Part shown: in pieces, positions 11,896 through 24,145 of the stretch
How positions within the stretch are numbered: position 1 is the first letter of the stretch
How the letters are laid out: every line of letters starts with the position of its first letter
Origin: Sceloporus undulatus
Taxonomy: Eukaryota > Chordata > Lepidosauria > Squamata > Phrynosomatidae
Assembly (NCBI RefSeq): GCF_019175285.1
Contig: NC_056523.1
Location: 125,146,828-125,210,827 of the forward strand
Direction: 5' to 3'
Length of the DNA stretch: 64,000 bases
Translations under genes and position numbers: made by a program
The notes under the pieces: generated by a model
The model's database searches: none
Seen by the model: only the letters and a program-made list of their open reading frames with translations
What the model was told of the DNA's origin: nothing

Positions 11896-12710
11896 TGACA
11901 ACAATAATGATAATAATTTTTAACTTTCCCTCAAAACTGAGAGTCAGTGTGTTTTATTATTTATTATTAATAAAACCAAGCTCAAACCACAGTTTGCTGG
12001 TTCCAGTCTAAAAGTAAACTATGATCAACATTAAAGAGATGATAAGAGGACTAAAACAGAGAAACAGGAGGAGGAAGAGGAAACCTTTCAAGCTTGAGGT
12101 TTTGTTACATGATGATATAGCCTGATATGAAAGACATGAATAAGAACTCTAAAATAGTTTACACATGAGATAGGCCACACTTATGCTATTTTACTAATCA
12201 GAAACTAATGCTGAGAGTGTGACATCATGTCTTCTAAGTGAACAATCTGAAATTTGACACTGCCATAATGCTAATTCCTATTCACTTTCAAAAATCATAC
12301 ATTCAGCAACAGCTATACAAGGGCATATCCAGATTCAAAGTAGTATCCTTTACTTTGGAAATTAAAGATACATCTAAAGGCAGTTAAAAGAAAGGGAATT
12401 TTCCAGAAGCAGCTTCTCAAGCAACAAATATTCAATCCGCATGCTATAGTAAAACTCATGGGAGTAAATATGTTTTGACTGTTACTATAACAGCTCCAGG
12501 CGTCTGATCAGTTCACTTCCCAGGGCCAGCTGGGCTCAAAGATCTGTCCAAATAAAAGAAAGTAAGTAGTGCAACAAAATGATGGTTTATTGATTACACA
12601 GAGATGTTAAGAGGGATACAACAATAAAGGCTAAATGCAAAGGTAGGTTACATATCCCCAAGTAATCAAAGCTGCCCTTTTTCACATCTGCCATTAACTA
12701 ATTTGAGATG
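11896..12710. other. Non-coding stretch, nothing recognised
   Basis: Contains (TTA)n/(TAA)n-like tracts near 11,950; otherwise featureless. Confidence 0.4.
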
Positions 12711-12714
12711 TAGT

Positions 12715-13055
12715 GCTGCAGAAGAGTGCTGAGGATATCACAGACAGCCAAAAAGACAAGCAAATGGGTCCTTGATCATATCAGACCTGATCTCTCCATG
12801 GGACCCAAGATTATCAAATTAAGGCTATCATACTTTGGCCACATCATGAGAAGGCACAATAATGCTAGGAAAGATAGAAGACAATAGAAAGAGAGGAAGA
12901 CCATATGCTTAGATGGATAAATTCAATCAAGGATGTTAGCCTGAATTTGGAGGACCTAGGCAGATTACTGGAGTATAGGGGATATTGGAGATGTCTCATT
13001 CATAAGGCCGCCATGGGTTGGGACCAACTCAAGGGCAGTTAAGAGCAACAACATT
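12715..13055 (+). mobile_element. BovB/RTE-like LINE 3' fragment
   Basis: Matches the fragments at 28,225-29,195 and 41,905-42,170: ACTTTGGCCACATCATGAGA, then GGAGATGTCTCATTCATAAG near the 3' end. The decayed translation resembles the RTE/BovB C-terminus (YFGHIMRR...). Confidence 0.7.
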
Positions 13056-15089
13056 CACTAGAGTCCTCACAATGAACTAGACATTGCTCCATGAACCAAA
13101 TTCCTTGGCTGGATTACAGCTGAATATAACCCCTTAGGACCAGACTGCTGACCTGACTTTATTCTATTTCTAAGATGCCTTTTCTTTCAAATTCTGGAAA
13201 ATCCTGACACTTCTGAAGAGTGAGACCAGACCACACTACAAAAGAGCACTTAGCTGGGCATTCCAAAGCAGAACATCTTTATGTCTATAGTTTGAGCTGA
13301 CCTTGCGTGGTCAAGTTGCTTTCAACTGTTTGAGAAAATGCACTGTCAATATTACTGTTAGGGCTCTGTTGATTACTTAGCAAATGCCCATTTACTAGAT
13401 TATATATTTCTTACGCATATAAAACCTGTGGATGGGTAAATGTGACATCTCATGAATGCCTCTCAATATTCTTCTGGAAATCTGACCCACTACAATTACC
13501 AAGACCAGTACATGGTGGACAGAATGCTAAAGGTACTCTACAGTAACCTTTCCCAATCTGGTGCTGTCCAAATGCTTTGGACTACAATCCACAGCATCCT
13601 TGACTCTTGGAGATGCTGGTTGGGAATGGTGGGAACTGATGTCCAATAAATCTTGAGAGTATCAGATGGGGAGAATTTGCTCCAGAGTGCTGATCCCAGT
13701 TAAAAGGAAAGAACAGTGTTCCATAGCTGCACAGAGGGTCCCCCAAAGGGGATGAGCCACTGTGCTTTCAACAACACTGCACTGACAGCCAAATGGGTTA
13801 CCTCACATTCAACTGAAACTAATAAACATTTTCAAAAGACACAAAGAATGCCAGCCAATCTTGCAGGTCTCTTAGGGCCATGGTAGAGAGCTTGATAAAA
13901 ATGGACTTTTTAGATCATGATTTCCAGACTGTTCTACAGGTCATGTTGGCTGGTGTATTCTGGGAGTCATAGTTAAAAAACATTTATGTAAGCTTTTGTA
14001 CATTCCAATACAGTGCCACATAATTATTTTTAAAACCTTCACATACTTGTACAAACAAACAAAGCACAATGTTTACTGAAGTATCATCTGTCTCAGTTCA
14101 ACCACTCAGTTCAACAGCAAGTGCCTGATAAGTTATTCATTCCCAGTTTACTTTCCAGACTTATAAGAAGGAAACTTTTCCCCCCAAATTGCCACATTTT
14201 AGGCAAAATTTATACTTTGTCATAGACTTTCCTAAAGCCACCCCACTTAAAACAGCCAGTTCCCCATCCACCTGGGCTGATTTTCATCTTGGGCTCCAGT
14301 GGCTTGTGAATATGAGCAGCATGGATCTTCTTGAGCTGCCTGTGTTTTTTGGCTTGGTGTTCTCCGCACTGCTTCTTTCATGGGATTCCATCTGGTCATG
14401 TTCAGTGTGCCAAGTGCCCAGATGCATTCCCCTGCCTCCCCATTCAGGCATCCCAGTTGGGCATATGGCAAAACATAAACAGAAGGAATCCGTTATCAGA
14501 TGAAGACACGATGCTATAATTTCAGCAAACATTTGGCTGGCCCCATGGATAAAAAGGGAAGAAGAGTAGGAGGGAGAGAGGGAGGGGATAGTCAATGAAC
14601 TTTCCAAAATATGTTTTAAAAATGAATAAATGAAAAGCATTAAGGAAAACTTTGGCAGAGTGCCCACATGGCCCACAACCCTAGCACATGACTAGGGTGT
14701 AATCGCTGTGCAGCACTGTATGGATGGCACGCCTGTACATGGTAGAGCAAATCATGTGACAATTGTGCTCTTTTTCATTGAAGTACCAAAATTACCCCAT
14801 TGGTGAATGAATACATAGTGATTATGTTCCAGTATTGGCACATATTACCAGTGAAGATGATAATGACATGTTCTCATATGGTATAAATGTAGGCCAAGGT
14901 CTTGCATTGTCAGATGTAGCTACTGAGGGAGCTCTGTCATCATAGTTTAATCTGACAATGCCACCCATTTGCCCAAATCTCAGATGCGACTGATTGTCTC
15001 CATGTGCCTTGTTTCCCAGAGGCCTGACCTGCAGCACCTCAGAAATCCATTGGTAGGTGTGCTGCTAGATTGAAAAGGTAGGTTTTAGG
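13056..15089. other. Mostly unrecognised non-coding DNA
   Basis: A short palindrome-like repeat with GGACTACAATCC lies at about 13,545-13,655. An unidentified ORF-bearing stretch at 14,189-14,680 has no protein I recognise. Nothing else is named. Confidence 0.4.
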
Positions 15090-15095
15090 GATCAC

Positions 15096-15155
15096 ATTTA
15101 TTTTTGTTGTTGTTGTTGCGTGAAAAAGAAAAAGAAAGAAAGAAAGAAAAGAAAA
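15096..15155. repeat. (GTT)n and (GAAA)n microsatellites
   Basis: Simple repeats: a GTT run followed by AAAG/GAAA units. Confidence 0.9.
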
Positions 15156-15807
15156 TGTTCACACCTATCCAGGGCTGTTTCCAAATAAGTCTTTTATTGT
15201 ACAATCACTAAGCCTCCTTTGTACAATTTTACAGGGCCTCCAGATTATGTTTTACGTCAAATGTAATTCTCCTGCATGTCCTCATAATTCCTCCCCCCCC
15301 CCCTTAATGCAGAAACCTGATCTAAGCAGAAAAAGAACAGTATAATAGGACAATGTCCTTGTAGATATGGATAGGAAAATGTGGGATTGAAACACACCAT
15401 AAAAGAAGCTGACCCTTGGGAAGGTGGATGATGCAGTCGGAATACGTCTCTTTTCTCTACCACTCACCCTGCATTTCTGGTTTCAGAATAATTTCGTGCC
15501 CTGTGCAGTAAGACCTCTCCTCTAATCTACTGGCTCTCAACTTTAATTAATTGCTTCCTGGAATGAAGTTTCTTCAGCCCACATATCTCAATTAAGCTGT
15601 TTCATTAGGATACATTAAAAATAAGAGTCCTTATTTATAAATACAAGTGTTATGTTCTTATCGTAATCATATTGTGCTGTGATTTTCTAGATCCATGTAA
15701 CTTACTTGTGAATAAACCTGTGTAGATTCTGGCTATAATCATGCAGCACTGTAGTCCTTCAATCCTGTGCTATATTCATAACTATATGTAGTTATGATGT
15801 AGTAGAG

Positions 15808-15943
15808 CAGTGTTTCCCAAATGTTGGTCCTCCAGATATTTTGGACTTCAGTTCCCAGAATTCCTGACTGTTGGCCAGGCTGGCTGGAACTTCTGGGAGC
15901 TGAAGTCCAAAACATCTGTTGGACCAACCTTTCGGAACCAGTG
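15808..15943. mobile_element. Foldback hAT-like MITE
   Basis: 136 bp, almost all inverted repeat: the left arm has TTTTGGACTTCAGTTCCCAG and the right arm GAGCTGAAGTCCAAAACATC. Ends CAGTGTTTCCCAAA and, read inward, CACTGGTTCCGAAA. Flanks TAGTAGAG / TGGTAGAA may be an 8-bp duplication with two changes. Confidence 0.75.
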
Positions 15944-16040
15944 TGGTAGAATGATGAAAGCAGAAGCCGGGGGGGAAATCAGCAAGGTTTTTTTTGTTTG
16001 CTGTGAAACCTCTTAGAGTGAATTGACTAAAGTGGGTTCT

Positions 16041-16450
16041 GAAGCTGACTGGACTGCTTTGTCAGATTACTTGGGCTGCAAAACTAAACAGACTGGTAAA
16101 ATGGCATGGCAATCTGTTTTCAAAATCTCAGAACTGATAACCTCAGCAAGAATATCGTTAGCAAAAAAAATTGGAAGACAGGGGAAATTCCATCTATAGA
16201 TGAATGGTTATTGAAACTGATAGATTTGTGTGAAATGGGCAAATTAATAGCTACTGGTAGGTTGAATAACAAAAACATGAGTATAGTGGCAAGAGATGGG
16301 CTCCTATATTGGAATTCTGTAAAAGAAAAAGGGGGAGTTTAAATGAAACAAAGTTTATCAGTAAGCCTCTCAATAGAAATGCTGTCTGAGACTAAATTCA
16401 GAATAAATAATCTGTAGAAAAATAAATAAATAAATAAATAAATAAATAAA
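16041..16450 (+). mobile_element. L1-like LINE 3' fragment with (AAAT)n tail
   Basis: Translation around 16,150-16,340 resembles the L1 ORF2 C-terminus (KKNWKTGEIPSIDEWLLKLI). It ends in an AAATA-rich tail at about 16,420-16,450. The first 95 bp recur at 24,008-24,102. Confidence 0.6.
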
Positions 16451-17050
16451 AATAAACGAGTGGTACAAATGTTTATAATGTCAGAGTTCCATGGGAAGTT
16501 CCTGCCACAGAGAGGAGGAGAGAAGTAGCTGGGTGGCCATTTTGAGTGGAGAGTGTACTGTTGCTGAGGGGGTGGAGCCTCTCTGAGTCACATCTGTGAG
16601 TCACATCTGTGAGTCACTAGGGGGCGGAGCTAGCAGACTAGCTCTATATAACTCCTTCCAGAATTTTTTTCATCCAAGGACAACTACAGCAGAGGCTGAG
16701 TTGCTTGAACTCACTGCCAGAAATTGGTGAAAAGGCCAGGTCATCAGGGGCCTTAACGTTGGTGTTTACCGGAGGATTTTTTGAGGAGGAAGCCCACAGT
16801 CCTGTTTCAGTAATTACTTAGGACTCCTCAGTATGGACACTGACGGAACTGCTGCAGTCACCTTGCAAACACTTGTAGGATGTTGTCTTCTTGCCTACAG
16901 ATGTGGAGAACTTCACATGCACCAAGTGCAAGTCGGTAGCACTCTTGGAGGGAAAGTCCAGCAGTGGAGTCCAGAGTAGTTACATATTAGGGAGCAAGAG
17001 GATTTCCTAGACAGAACAGAAAGAACGGTTTGGACAGGGACAGCATAGAG

Positions 17051-17397
17051 CAGGGGTAGGCAACCGCGGCCCGGGGCCGGATGCGACCGGCAAGGCCTTG
17101 GGACCGGCCCCAGCCCGGTCCTGCCGCGACTTGCCACCAGGGCCTTTGGGGGGCATTGTCTATAGAAGCCTCAGAAACATGCATTTTATTAACATTTTTT
17201 TAAAAAATCAGCAAATTTTTTCACGTGTCCTCCATTTTTTTAAAAAAGTGTCTTCCATTTGAAATTTGTCCTACATTTGTCCTGGTTTATATATATTTAA
17301 ATTTTTAAAAAATTATTTAATTATTTATTTTTTGGCTCTGCCTCAGTTGTCTGAGGGGACAGCAAACGGCCCCCAGCTCAAAAAGGTGCTACCCCTG
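17051..17397. mobile_element. hAT-type MITE inside CR1 ORF1
   Basis: 347 bp with ends CAGGGGTAGGCAACC and, read inward, CAGGGGTAGCACC. Flanked by GCATAGAG and GCATAGGG, an 8-bp target duplication with one change. The left part is CpG-rich, the right part very AT-rich. Confidence 0.85.
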
Positions 17398-18329
17398 GCA
17401 TAGGGAAGTGCTGGGAGGAGGAGGTCACTTCACATACACAAGGAGGCAGATAGCTGGAGGAATGTCACACAGAGAGTAGGCTAACAAGGGATGTTCTGGG
17501 AGCTTGCAGCTAGAGAATCGATTTGAAGCTCTTCCCTAATCAGGAGGATGAGGAAGAGGCAGCATGGACAGACCTTAGGGACAGAGCAGGGGAGCCTGAG
17601 AGTCCCACCCGAGGGAACAGTCACTGCTAAGCCTTGGAGGAGACATGTGGTCGTAGTGGGGGGCTCCTTGCTGAGGGGTACAGAAGCAGTGATTTGTAGG
17701 CCTGACAAGATGTCTGGTGAGATGTGTTTGTCTCCCCGGGGCAAAGATCCGTGATGTGACAGAAGGCTGACAAGACGGTCAGCCTACTGACCAAAACCCC
17801 TTCCTTTTGGTCCAGTGGAACCATGATATTGCAAGACACAGCCTTCAGAACATCGGAAGGGATTATGAGGCTCTTGGTAGGAAACTGAAAGAAATGGATG
17901 CACGAGTTGTCATCTCGTCTCTTCTGCCAGTCGAAGGGCATGGTCCAGGAAGGGAGGGAAAACAGCAGAGTAAACAACTGGCTCCACAGATGGTGCTGCC
18001 AAGAACAATTAGGATTCTTCCATCATGGGTGCGGTTCCATGAGGAGGACTTCTTGCAATGGATGGGTTGCATCTCATGCCAGTTGGAAGAAAATGTTTTG
18101 CCAACAGTCTCAAGACTTGATCAGGAGAGCTTTAAACTGAGGTTTGTGAGGAAGGGAGACAATATTAAGGAAGGTGAAAGGGCTGGAGAAAATTGTCAAA
18201 CGGACATAGAGGAAACAAGAAAAAAAGTGCAAGGACCCAACAGTGGGAGGCAAAAAAACTTGCACAGGACGCAAGTAAAGGGGACCCATGGTCTGCGATG
18301 TCTCTACACTAATGCATAGAGCATGGGAA

Positions 18330-20226
18330 AATCATAGAATCATAGAGTGGAAGAGACCACTAGGGCCATCCAGTCCACCCCCTGCATGCAGGAATCCAAA
18401 TCAAAGATCCCTGACAGATGGCCATCCAGCCTCTGTTTAAGACCTCCAAGAAGGAGACTCTATCACCCTCCGAGGGGTGCATTCCATGTCGAACAGCCCT
18501 TACTGTCAGGAAGTTCTCCTAAGTTCAGGTGGAATCTCTTTTCCTGCAGCTTGCATCCATTGTTCCGGTCCTGTTCTGGAGCAGCAGAAAACAAGCTTGC
18601 TCCCTCTTCAAATGACATCCCTTCAAATATTTAACAGGGCGATCATATCACCTCTTAACCTTCTTTTCTCCAGGCTAACATCCCCAGCTCCCTAAGTCGT
18701 TCCTCTAGGGCATGGTTTCCAGACCTTCACCATTTTGTCGCCCTCCTTGGACACGTTCCAGTTTCTCAATGTCCTTTCTGAATTGTGGTGCCCAGAACTG
18801 GACACATATTCTAGGTGGGGCCTGATCAAAGCAGATAACAGTGGCACTATTACTTCTTTGATTCGACACTATACTTCTATTGATGCAGCCTAAAATAGCA
18901 TTGGCCTTTTAGCTGCCGCATCACATGTTCACTCATGTTCAACTGTGGTCTACTTGGACTCCTAGATCACTTTCACACGTAGTTTCATTCAGCCAGGTGT
19001 CACCATCCATATCTGTGCATTTCAATTTTCCGCCCTAAGTGCAATTCCTTACATTTCTCCTGTTGAATTTCATTTGTTAGCTTTGGCCCAGCTTTCTAGT
19101 CTATTCAGGTCATTTTGAATCTTGATCCTGTCCTCTGGGGTATTAGCTATTCCCCCTAATTTGGTATCATCTGCAAATTTAATAAGTATGCTCCCAATTC
19201 TGTCATCCAGGTCATGATAAAGATGTTGAATAGACTGGGCAGGGACAGAGCCCTGTGGGACCCACTGGTCACTTCTCTCCAGGTGAAAAGGAGCCATTGT
19301 TGAGCACCCTTTGGGTTCGGCCGGTCAACCAATTACAGATCCATTTAACAGTTCCTTTGTCTAGCCCACATTTTACAAGCTGTTTGCAAGAATGTCATGG
19401 GGACTTTGTCAAAGGCCTACTGAATCAAGAATTACTAATATCACAGCATTCCCTCATCTACCAAGCTGGTAATTTATCAAAGAAAGAGATTAGGTTTGTC
19501 TGGCATGACTTGTTTCTCTGAAAACCCATGTTGACTTTGTTGATTATGGCATTGCCTCTAGATGTTCACAGACTCTCTGTTTAATGATCTGCTCCAAATC
19601 TTTCCTAGTACTGAGTCAGACTAATGGACGATAATTGTTGGGATCCTCTTTTTCCCCTTTTGAAGATGGGGACAAACGTTTGCCCTCCGCCAGTCTGCTG
19701 GGGTCTCTCCTGTTTTGCAGGAGTTTTCAAGATTATTGCCATGGCTCCGATATACATTTGCCAGTTCTTTTAATACCTTGGATGGAGTTCATCTGGTCCC
19801 GGAGACTAAATTCATTTAGATAATAAGGTATTCCTCTACTATCTCTTTACTTTTCTGAGCTGAAATTCCTCTATTCTGTCCTCTGCTCCATTATCCTCAG
19901 GTTGAGCACCCTTTCCTTTTCTGTAGAAGACTGAGGCAAAAGAGGTGTTGAGTAATTCTGCCTTTTCTCTGTCTTTGTTAGTTTGCCATCTTCTCCACGC
20001 AGTGGCCCAACCGTTTCCTTCTTCTTCCTTTTGCTGCGGACATATCCAAAAAAAGCCTTTTTATTTTTCTAACCCTCTAGCAAGCCGGAGTTCATTCTGC
20101 GCTTTAGCTTTCTGACTTTACCCCTACAAATGCCTGCTCTTCTTTGAATTCCTTTTTGTGATTTCCCCCTTTTTCCATTTCTTATACATGTTCCGTTTCA
20201 AACTTAGCTCGGTTGAAAGTTCTAGA
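18330..20226 (-). mobile_element. Antisense CR1 LINE inserted in the sense CR1
   Basis: Begins with the reversed CR1 terminus (AATCATAGAATCATAGAG) and runs back through the reverse transcriptase. Minus-strand translation at 19,070-19,297 contains HDLDDRIGSILIKFADDTKL. The host CR1 reads from GCATGGGAAA at about 18,320 straight into ATAAGCAAGATAAACTC at about 20,232, so this copy came later. Confidence 0.85.
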
Positions 20227-21439
20227 CAGAAATAAGCAAGATAAACTCAAACTCTAGTACAAGAAAGCAAATACGATATAATGGCATCACTGAAACCTGG
20301 TGGGATAAGTCTCAGAACTGGAATGTAGAAATAGAGGGGTATAACCTTTTAATAGAAATAGGCCAAACAGGAAAGGGGAGCAATAGCACTTTATGTCAGA
20401 GTATTTACACCAGTGAAGAGTCCAGGACATCAATACTGGCAGCCAGGTGGAGGCATTGGATAAAATTAAAGGGGAGGGAAATGACAGGGATGTTATTTTG
20501 GGAGTCTACTACAGACCCCAGTCATATGGAGGATGTGATGATGCCTTCTAGAACAGATGACTATACACTCAGAAAGAGGAGTCAGGAATACTAAAAGATA
20601 AGGGAGTTCAGGATGGATGGGAGTTTCTCAAAAGGGAGATACTGAAGGCACAATTTCAAACAGTTCTAAGAGGAAGAAAAATGGAACATGTCTCAAGAAA
20701 CCAGGATGGATGACCAAGGAACTTTCAACTGAGCTAAGTTTTAAATGGCACATGTCAGTTAAGAAATGGAAAAATGGGGAAATCACCAAAAAGGGTTCAA
20801 ACCAATAGCAGCATGTGTAGGGGTAAAGTCAGAAAAGCTAAAGCGCAGAATGAACTCAGACTTGTAGAGAAGTTAAGAACAAAAAAAAGGGCTTTTTTTG
20901 GTATGTCCACAGCAAAAGGAAGAAGAGGAAAAAGTAGAGGAGTAGGCACTGCGTAGGAGAAGTGGCAAAATGCTACCAGAAGACAGAAAAAAGGCAGAAT
21001 TACTCAACACCTTCTTTGCCCTCAGTCTTCTCAGAAAAACCTGAGGACAGAATGGGGAAGTTCAGCACAGAAATAGGAAAAGAATAGTACAGAATACTTG
21101 TTAATCTGAAGTGAATAAGTCTCCAGAATCAGTGAACTACCATCCAAGAGTATTGAAAGACTGCAAATGTAATATCGGAGCCATTGCAATAATCTTTGAG
21201 AACTCATGGAGAACAGGAAAAGTCCCAGCACTGGAGGAGGGCAAACGTTGTCTCCATCTTCCAAAATGGGGAAAAAGAGGATCCCAACAATTATCGTCCA
21301 GTTAGTCTGACATCAATACCAGGAAAGATTCTAGAGCAGATCATTAAACGAGAGTCTGTGAACATTTAGAAGGCAATGCCATAATCACAAAGAGTCAACA
21401 TGGGTTTCAGAGGAACAAGTAATGCCAGACAAACCAGAT

Positions 21440-22261
21440 CTCTCTTTTCTTGGGGTGCTCCTGGACTCGTCGCTCCACCTTACATCTCAGGTGGATGCGA
21501 CGGTCAGAAGCACTGTTATCAGCTTCGGCTGATACGCCAGCTGCGTCCCTACCTTGACCGGGGAGACCTTGAAACTGTTGTACACGCCCTGGTAACCTCT
21601 CGTTTGGATTTCTGCAATGCGCTCTACATGGGGCAACCCTTGTTACCATACCGGAAGCTGCAACTTGTGCAGATATGGCAGCCCGTTTGGTCACTGGCAC
21701 TGCCAGGGCAGTCATATAACTCCAGTCCTTAAAGACTTACATTGGCTGTATTCGCTTCCGGGCGCAATACAAGGTGTGGTAATTACCTATAAAGCCCTAA
21801 ATGGATTGGGCCCAGGGTACCTGGAGGACCGCCTCTCTCCGTACAATCCGCCCCGCGCAATTCGATCTTCAGGGCAGCTATGTTAGAGTTCCAGAGGTGA
21901 AATATAACTCACCTCTAGGAGGGCCTTTTCCATCTCAGCCCCCAACTCTGGAACGCGCTGCCCTTCGAGCTCCGCTCAGCCACCTCCCTACCTCAATTCA
22001 GGAAGGGTTAAAAACCCATTTATTTGAACAGCTTACCCTGACCAGTAATTCTTTCCCCCCCCCCCCATGTCAGCATTGTTTTTCCGACATGTATTTTATT
22101 ATTTTTTGAATTGTTTTTAACGTATTTTATTTGGTTCTGTATGATTGTATTGTTATTCCTGTTGTTCACGCCCTGATTTTTTAGAAGGGCGGTATATAAA
22201 TAAAATTTTATTATTATTATTTATTTTTTATTATTATTATTATTAATAATAATAAAATAAT
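21440..22261 (+). mobile_element. L2-like LINE 3' fragment nested in CR1
   Basis: C-terminal L2 coding sequence (LVITYKALNGLGPGYLEDRL, SPYNPPRAIRSSGQ), 3' UTR and (TTA)n/(TAA)n tail. The CR1 resumes at about 22,262 (ATTACAGCTTGTTAGATGAA). Confidence 0.85.
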
Positions 22262-22669
22262 AAAATTACAGCTTGTTAGATGAAGGGAATGCTGTGGATA
22301 TAGTATATCTTGATTTCAGTAGGCTTTGACAATGTTTCCCATGACATTCTTGCAAATAAGCTTATAAAATGTGGGTTTGACAGGTAACTGTTACATGGAT
22401 TTGTAATTGGTTGACTGGCCGAAGCCAAAGGGTGCTCAGCGATGGTTTCTTTTCATCTTGGAGAGAAGTGACCAGTGGGGTCCCACAGGGGTCTGTCCTG
22501 GGGCCAGTGCTATTCAACATCTTTATCAATGACCTGGATGACAGAATTGGGGATACTATCAAATTTGCAGATGACACAAATTAGGAGGAATAGCTAATAC
22601 TCCAGAGGACAGGATCAAAATTCAAAACGACCTGAATAGACTAGAAAGCTGGGCCAAAGCTAACAAAAT

Positions 22670-23195
22670 GAATTTCAGTACAGAGAAATGTAAGATAACT
22701 GCACTTAGGGCAAAAAAAAGAAAAGAAAAGAAATACATAGATAAAGGATGGAAGACACCTGGATTACGAGACTATGTGTGAAAGGATGTAGAAGTTGAAT
22801 ATGAGATAAAAAGGCCAATGCAATTCTAGACTGCATCAATAATAGTATAGTGCCTGGATCAAGGGAAGTAATACTGCCACTCTTCTTGCTTTGGTCCGGC
22901 CCCACCTGGAAATTCAACACAGAGAAATGTAGGTACTGCACTTAGGGCGGGAAAAATGAAATGCACAGATATAGGATGGGGGACACCTGGCTGAATGAAA
23001 CTACATGTGAAAAGGGATCTGGGAGTCAAGTAGACCACAAGTTGAACATGAGTCAACAGTGCGATGGCAGCAGCTAAAAAGGCCAATGCAATTTTAGGCT
23101 GCATCAATAAAAGTATAGTGTCTAGATCAAGAGAAGTAATAGTGCCACTGATTCTGCTTTGGTCAGGCCCCACCAGGATATTGTGTCCAGTTCTG
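22670..23195 (+). repeat. About 260-bp tandem duplication inside CR1
   Basis: Two adjacent copies (about 22,670-22,908 and 22,909-23,195) share CAGAGAAATGTA, GCACTTAGGGC, AGACACCTGG/GGACACCTGG, AAAAAGGCCAATGCAATT and GCTTTGGTC.GGCCCCACC. The second copy is closer to the family consensus. Confidence 0.8.
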
Positions 23196-23639
23196 GGGAC
23201 CATAATTCAAAAAGGACATTGAAAACTGGAGGCGTATCCAAAGGGGGTGACTAAATGGTGAAGGGTCTGGAAACCATGCCTATGAGGAACGACTTAAGGG
23301 CTGGATGTTAGCCTGGAGAAAAGAAGTTTAAGAGGTGATATGATAGCCCTGTTTAAAATATTTGAAGGGGTGTCATATGAGGAGGGAACAAGCTTGTTTT
23401 CTGCTGTCCAGGACGACATGGATGCAGCTACAGGAAAAGAGATTCCACCTCAACATTAGGAGGAACTTCCTGACAGTAAGGGCTGTTCAACAGTGGAAAC
23501 ACTCTTTCAGAGTGGAAGTTTCGCTCTTGGAGGTCTTTAAGCACAGGCTGGATGGCCATCTGTCGAGGATGCTTTGACTGAGAGTTCCTGCATAGCAGGG
23601 GGTGGACTGGATGGCTCTTCCAACTCTATGATTCTAAGT

Positions 23640-24007
23640 AGAGGTATGGTTGGTAACAAGGAGAGAGTCTTCTCAGTGGCTGCTCCCAAGCTTTGGAACT
23701 CCCACCCTAGGTAGGCCAGGAGACTCCATCCTGCTGTCCTTCCAGCAACATGTAAAGGCATTATTGGTCGGGCAGGCCTTTGTAAACTGAAAGGACTGGG
23801 AATGCTGTCCTAATGAAATTTAAAGTTTGATTTTTAGATCTTCTATTTTAACTCATAATTGTTTTAACTTTTAAAATTATTTATTTATAAAATTTTATTT
23901 TTACATTGTAATGTTGCATTGTTTTTAAATGTACTGGTTAACTTTGCTGTTCGCTGTCTTGGTCCCTATAATGGGAGAAAGGTTACGAAATAAAATAACA
24001 ATAATGA
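23640..24007 (+). mobile_element. L2-like LINE 3' end, short
   Basis: Reads ERVFSVAAPKLWNSHPR, an L2 C-terminal motif, then an AT-rich 3' end with a CCCTATAATGGGAGAAAGG word and AATAAAATAACAATAA tail. Confidence 0.65.
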
Positions 24008-24102
24008 TGAGGCTGACCGGACTGCTTGTGATACTTTGGGCTGCAAAACTAACGGAATGGTAAAATGGCATGGCGAACACCCTGCTTCAAAATTTCAGAA
24101 GG
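24008..24102 (+). repeat. Second copy of the 16,041-16,135 segment
   Basis: Shares GGGCTGCAAAACTAA and GGTAAAATGGCATGGC with 16,041-16,135. A (GT)n tract follows at 24,107-24,145. Confidence 0.7.
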
Positions 24103-24145
24103 ATGGTGGTGTGTGTGGGTGTGTGTGTGGGTGTGTGTGTGGGAT

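Larger units (their letters stand above)
16490..23636 (+). mobile_element. Near full-length CR1 LINE, interrupted by three insertions
   Basis: Sense CR1 in pieces. 16,490-18,329 holds the 5' region and ORF1: a zinc-finger remnant (FTCTKCKS near 16,914) and an SGNH-type esterase (VVVGGSLLRGTEAVICRPDK, then LQNIGRDYEALGRKLKEMDA and VVISSLLPVEGHGPGREG). 20,227-21,440 holds part of ORF2, and 22,262-23,636 the reverse transcriptase ([25 protein letters not shown]) and 3' end (TCTTCCAACTCTATGATTC). It is broken by many frame changes. Insertions: a hAT element, an antisense CR1 and an L2-like fragment. The 5' limit is approximate. Confidence 0.8.

Noticed and set aside
14189-14680. Possible processed pseudogene (antisense text with KKHRQLKKIHAAHIHKPLEP)
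   Set aside because: Looks basic and protein-like in one frame, but I could not match it to a known protein, so no call is made.
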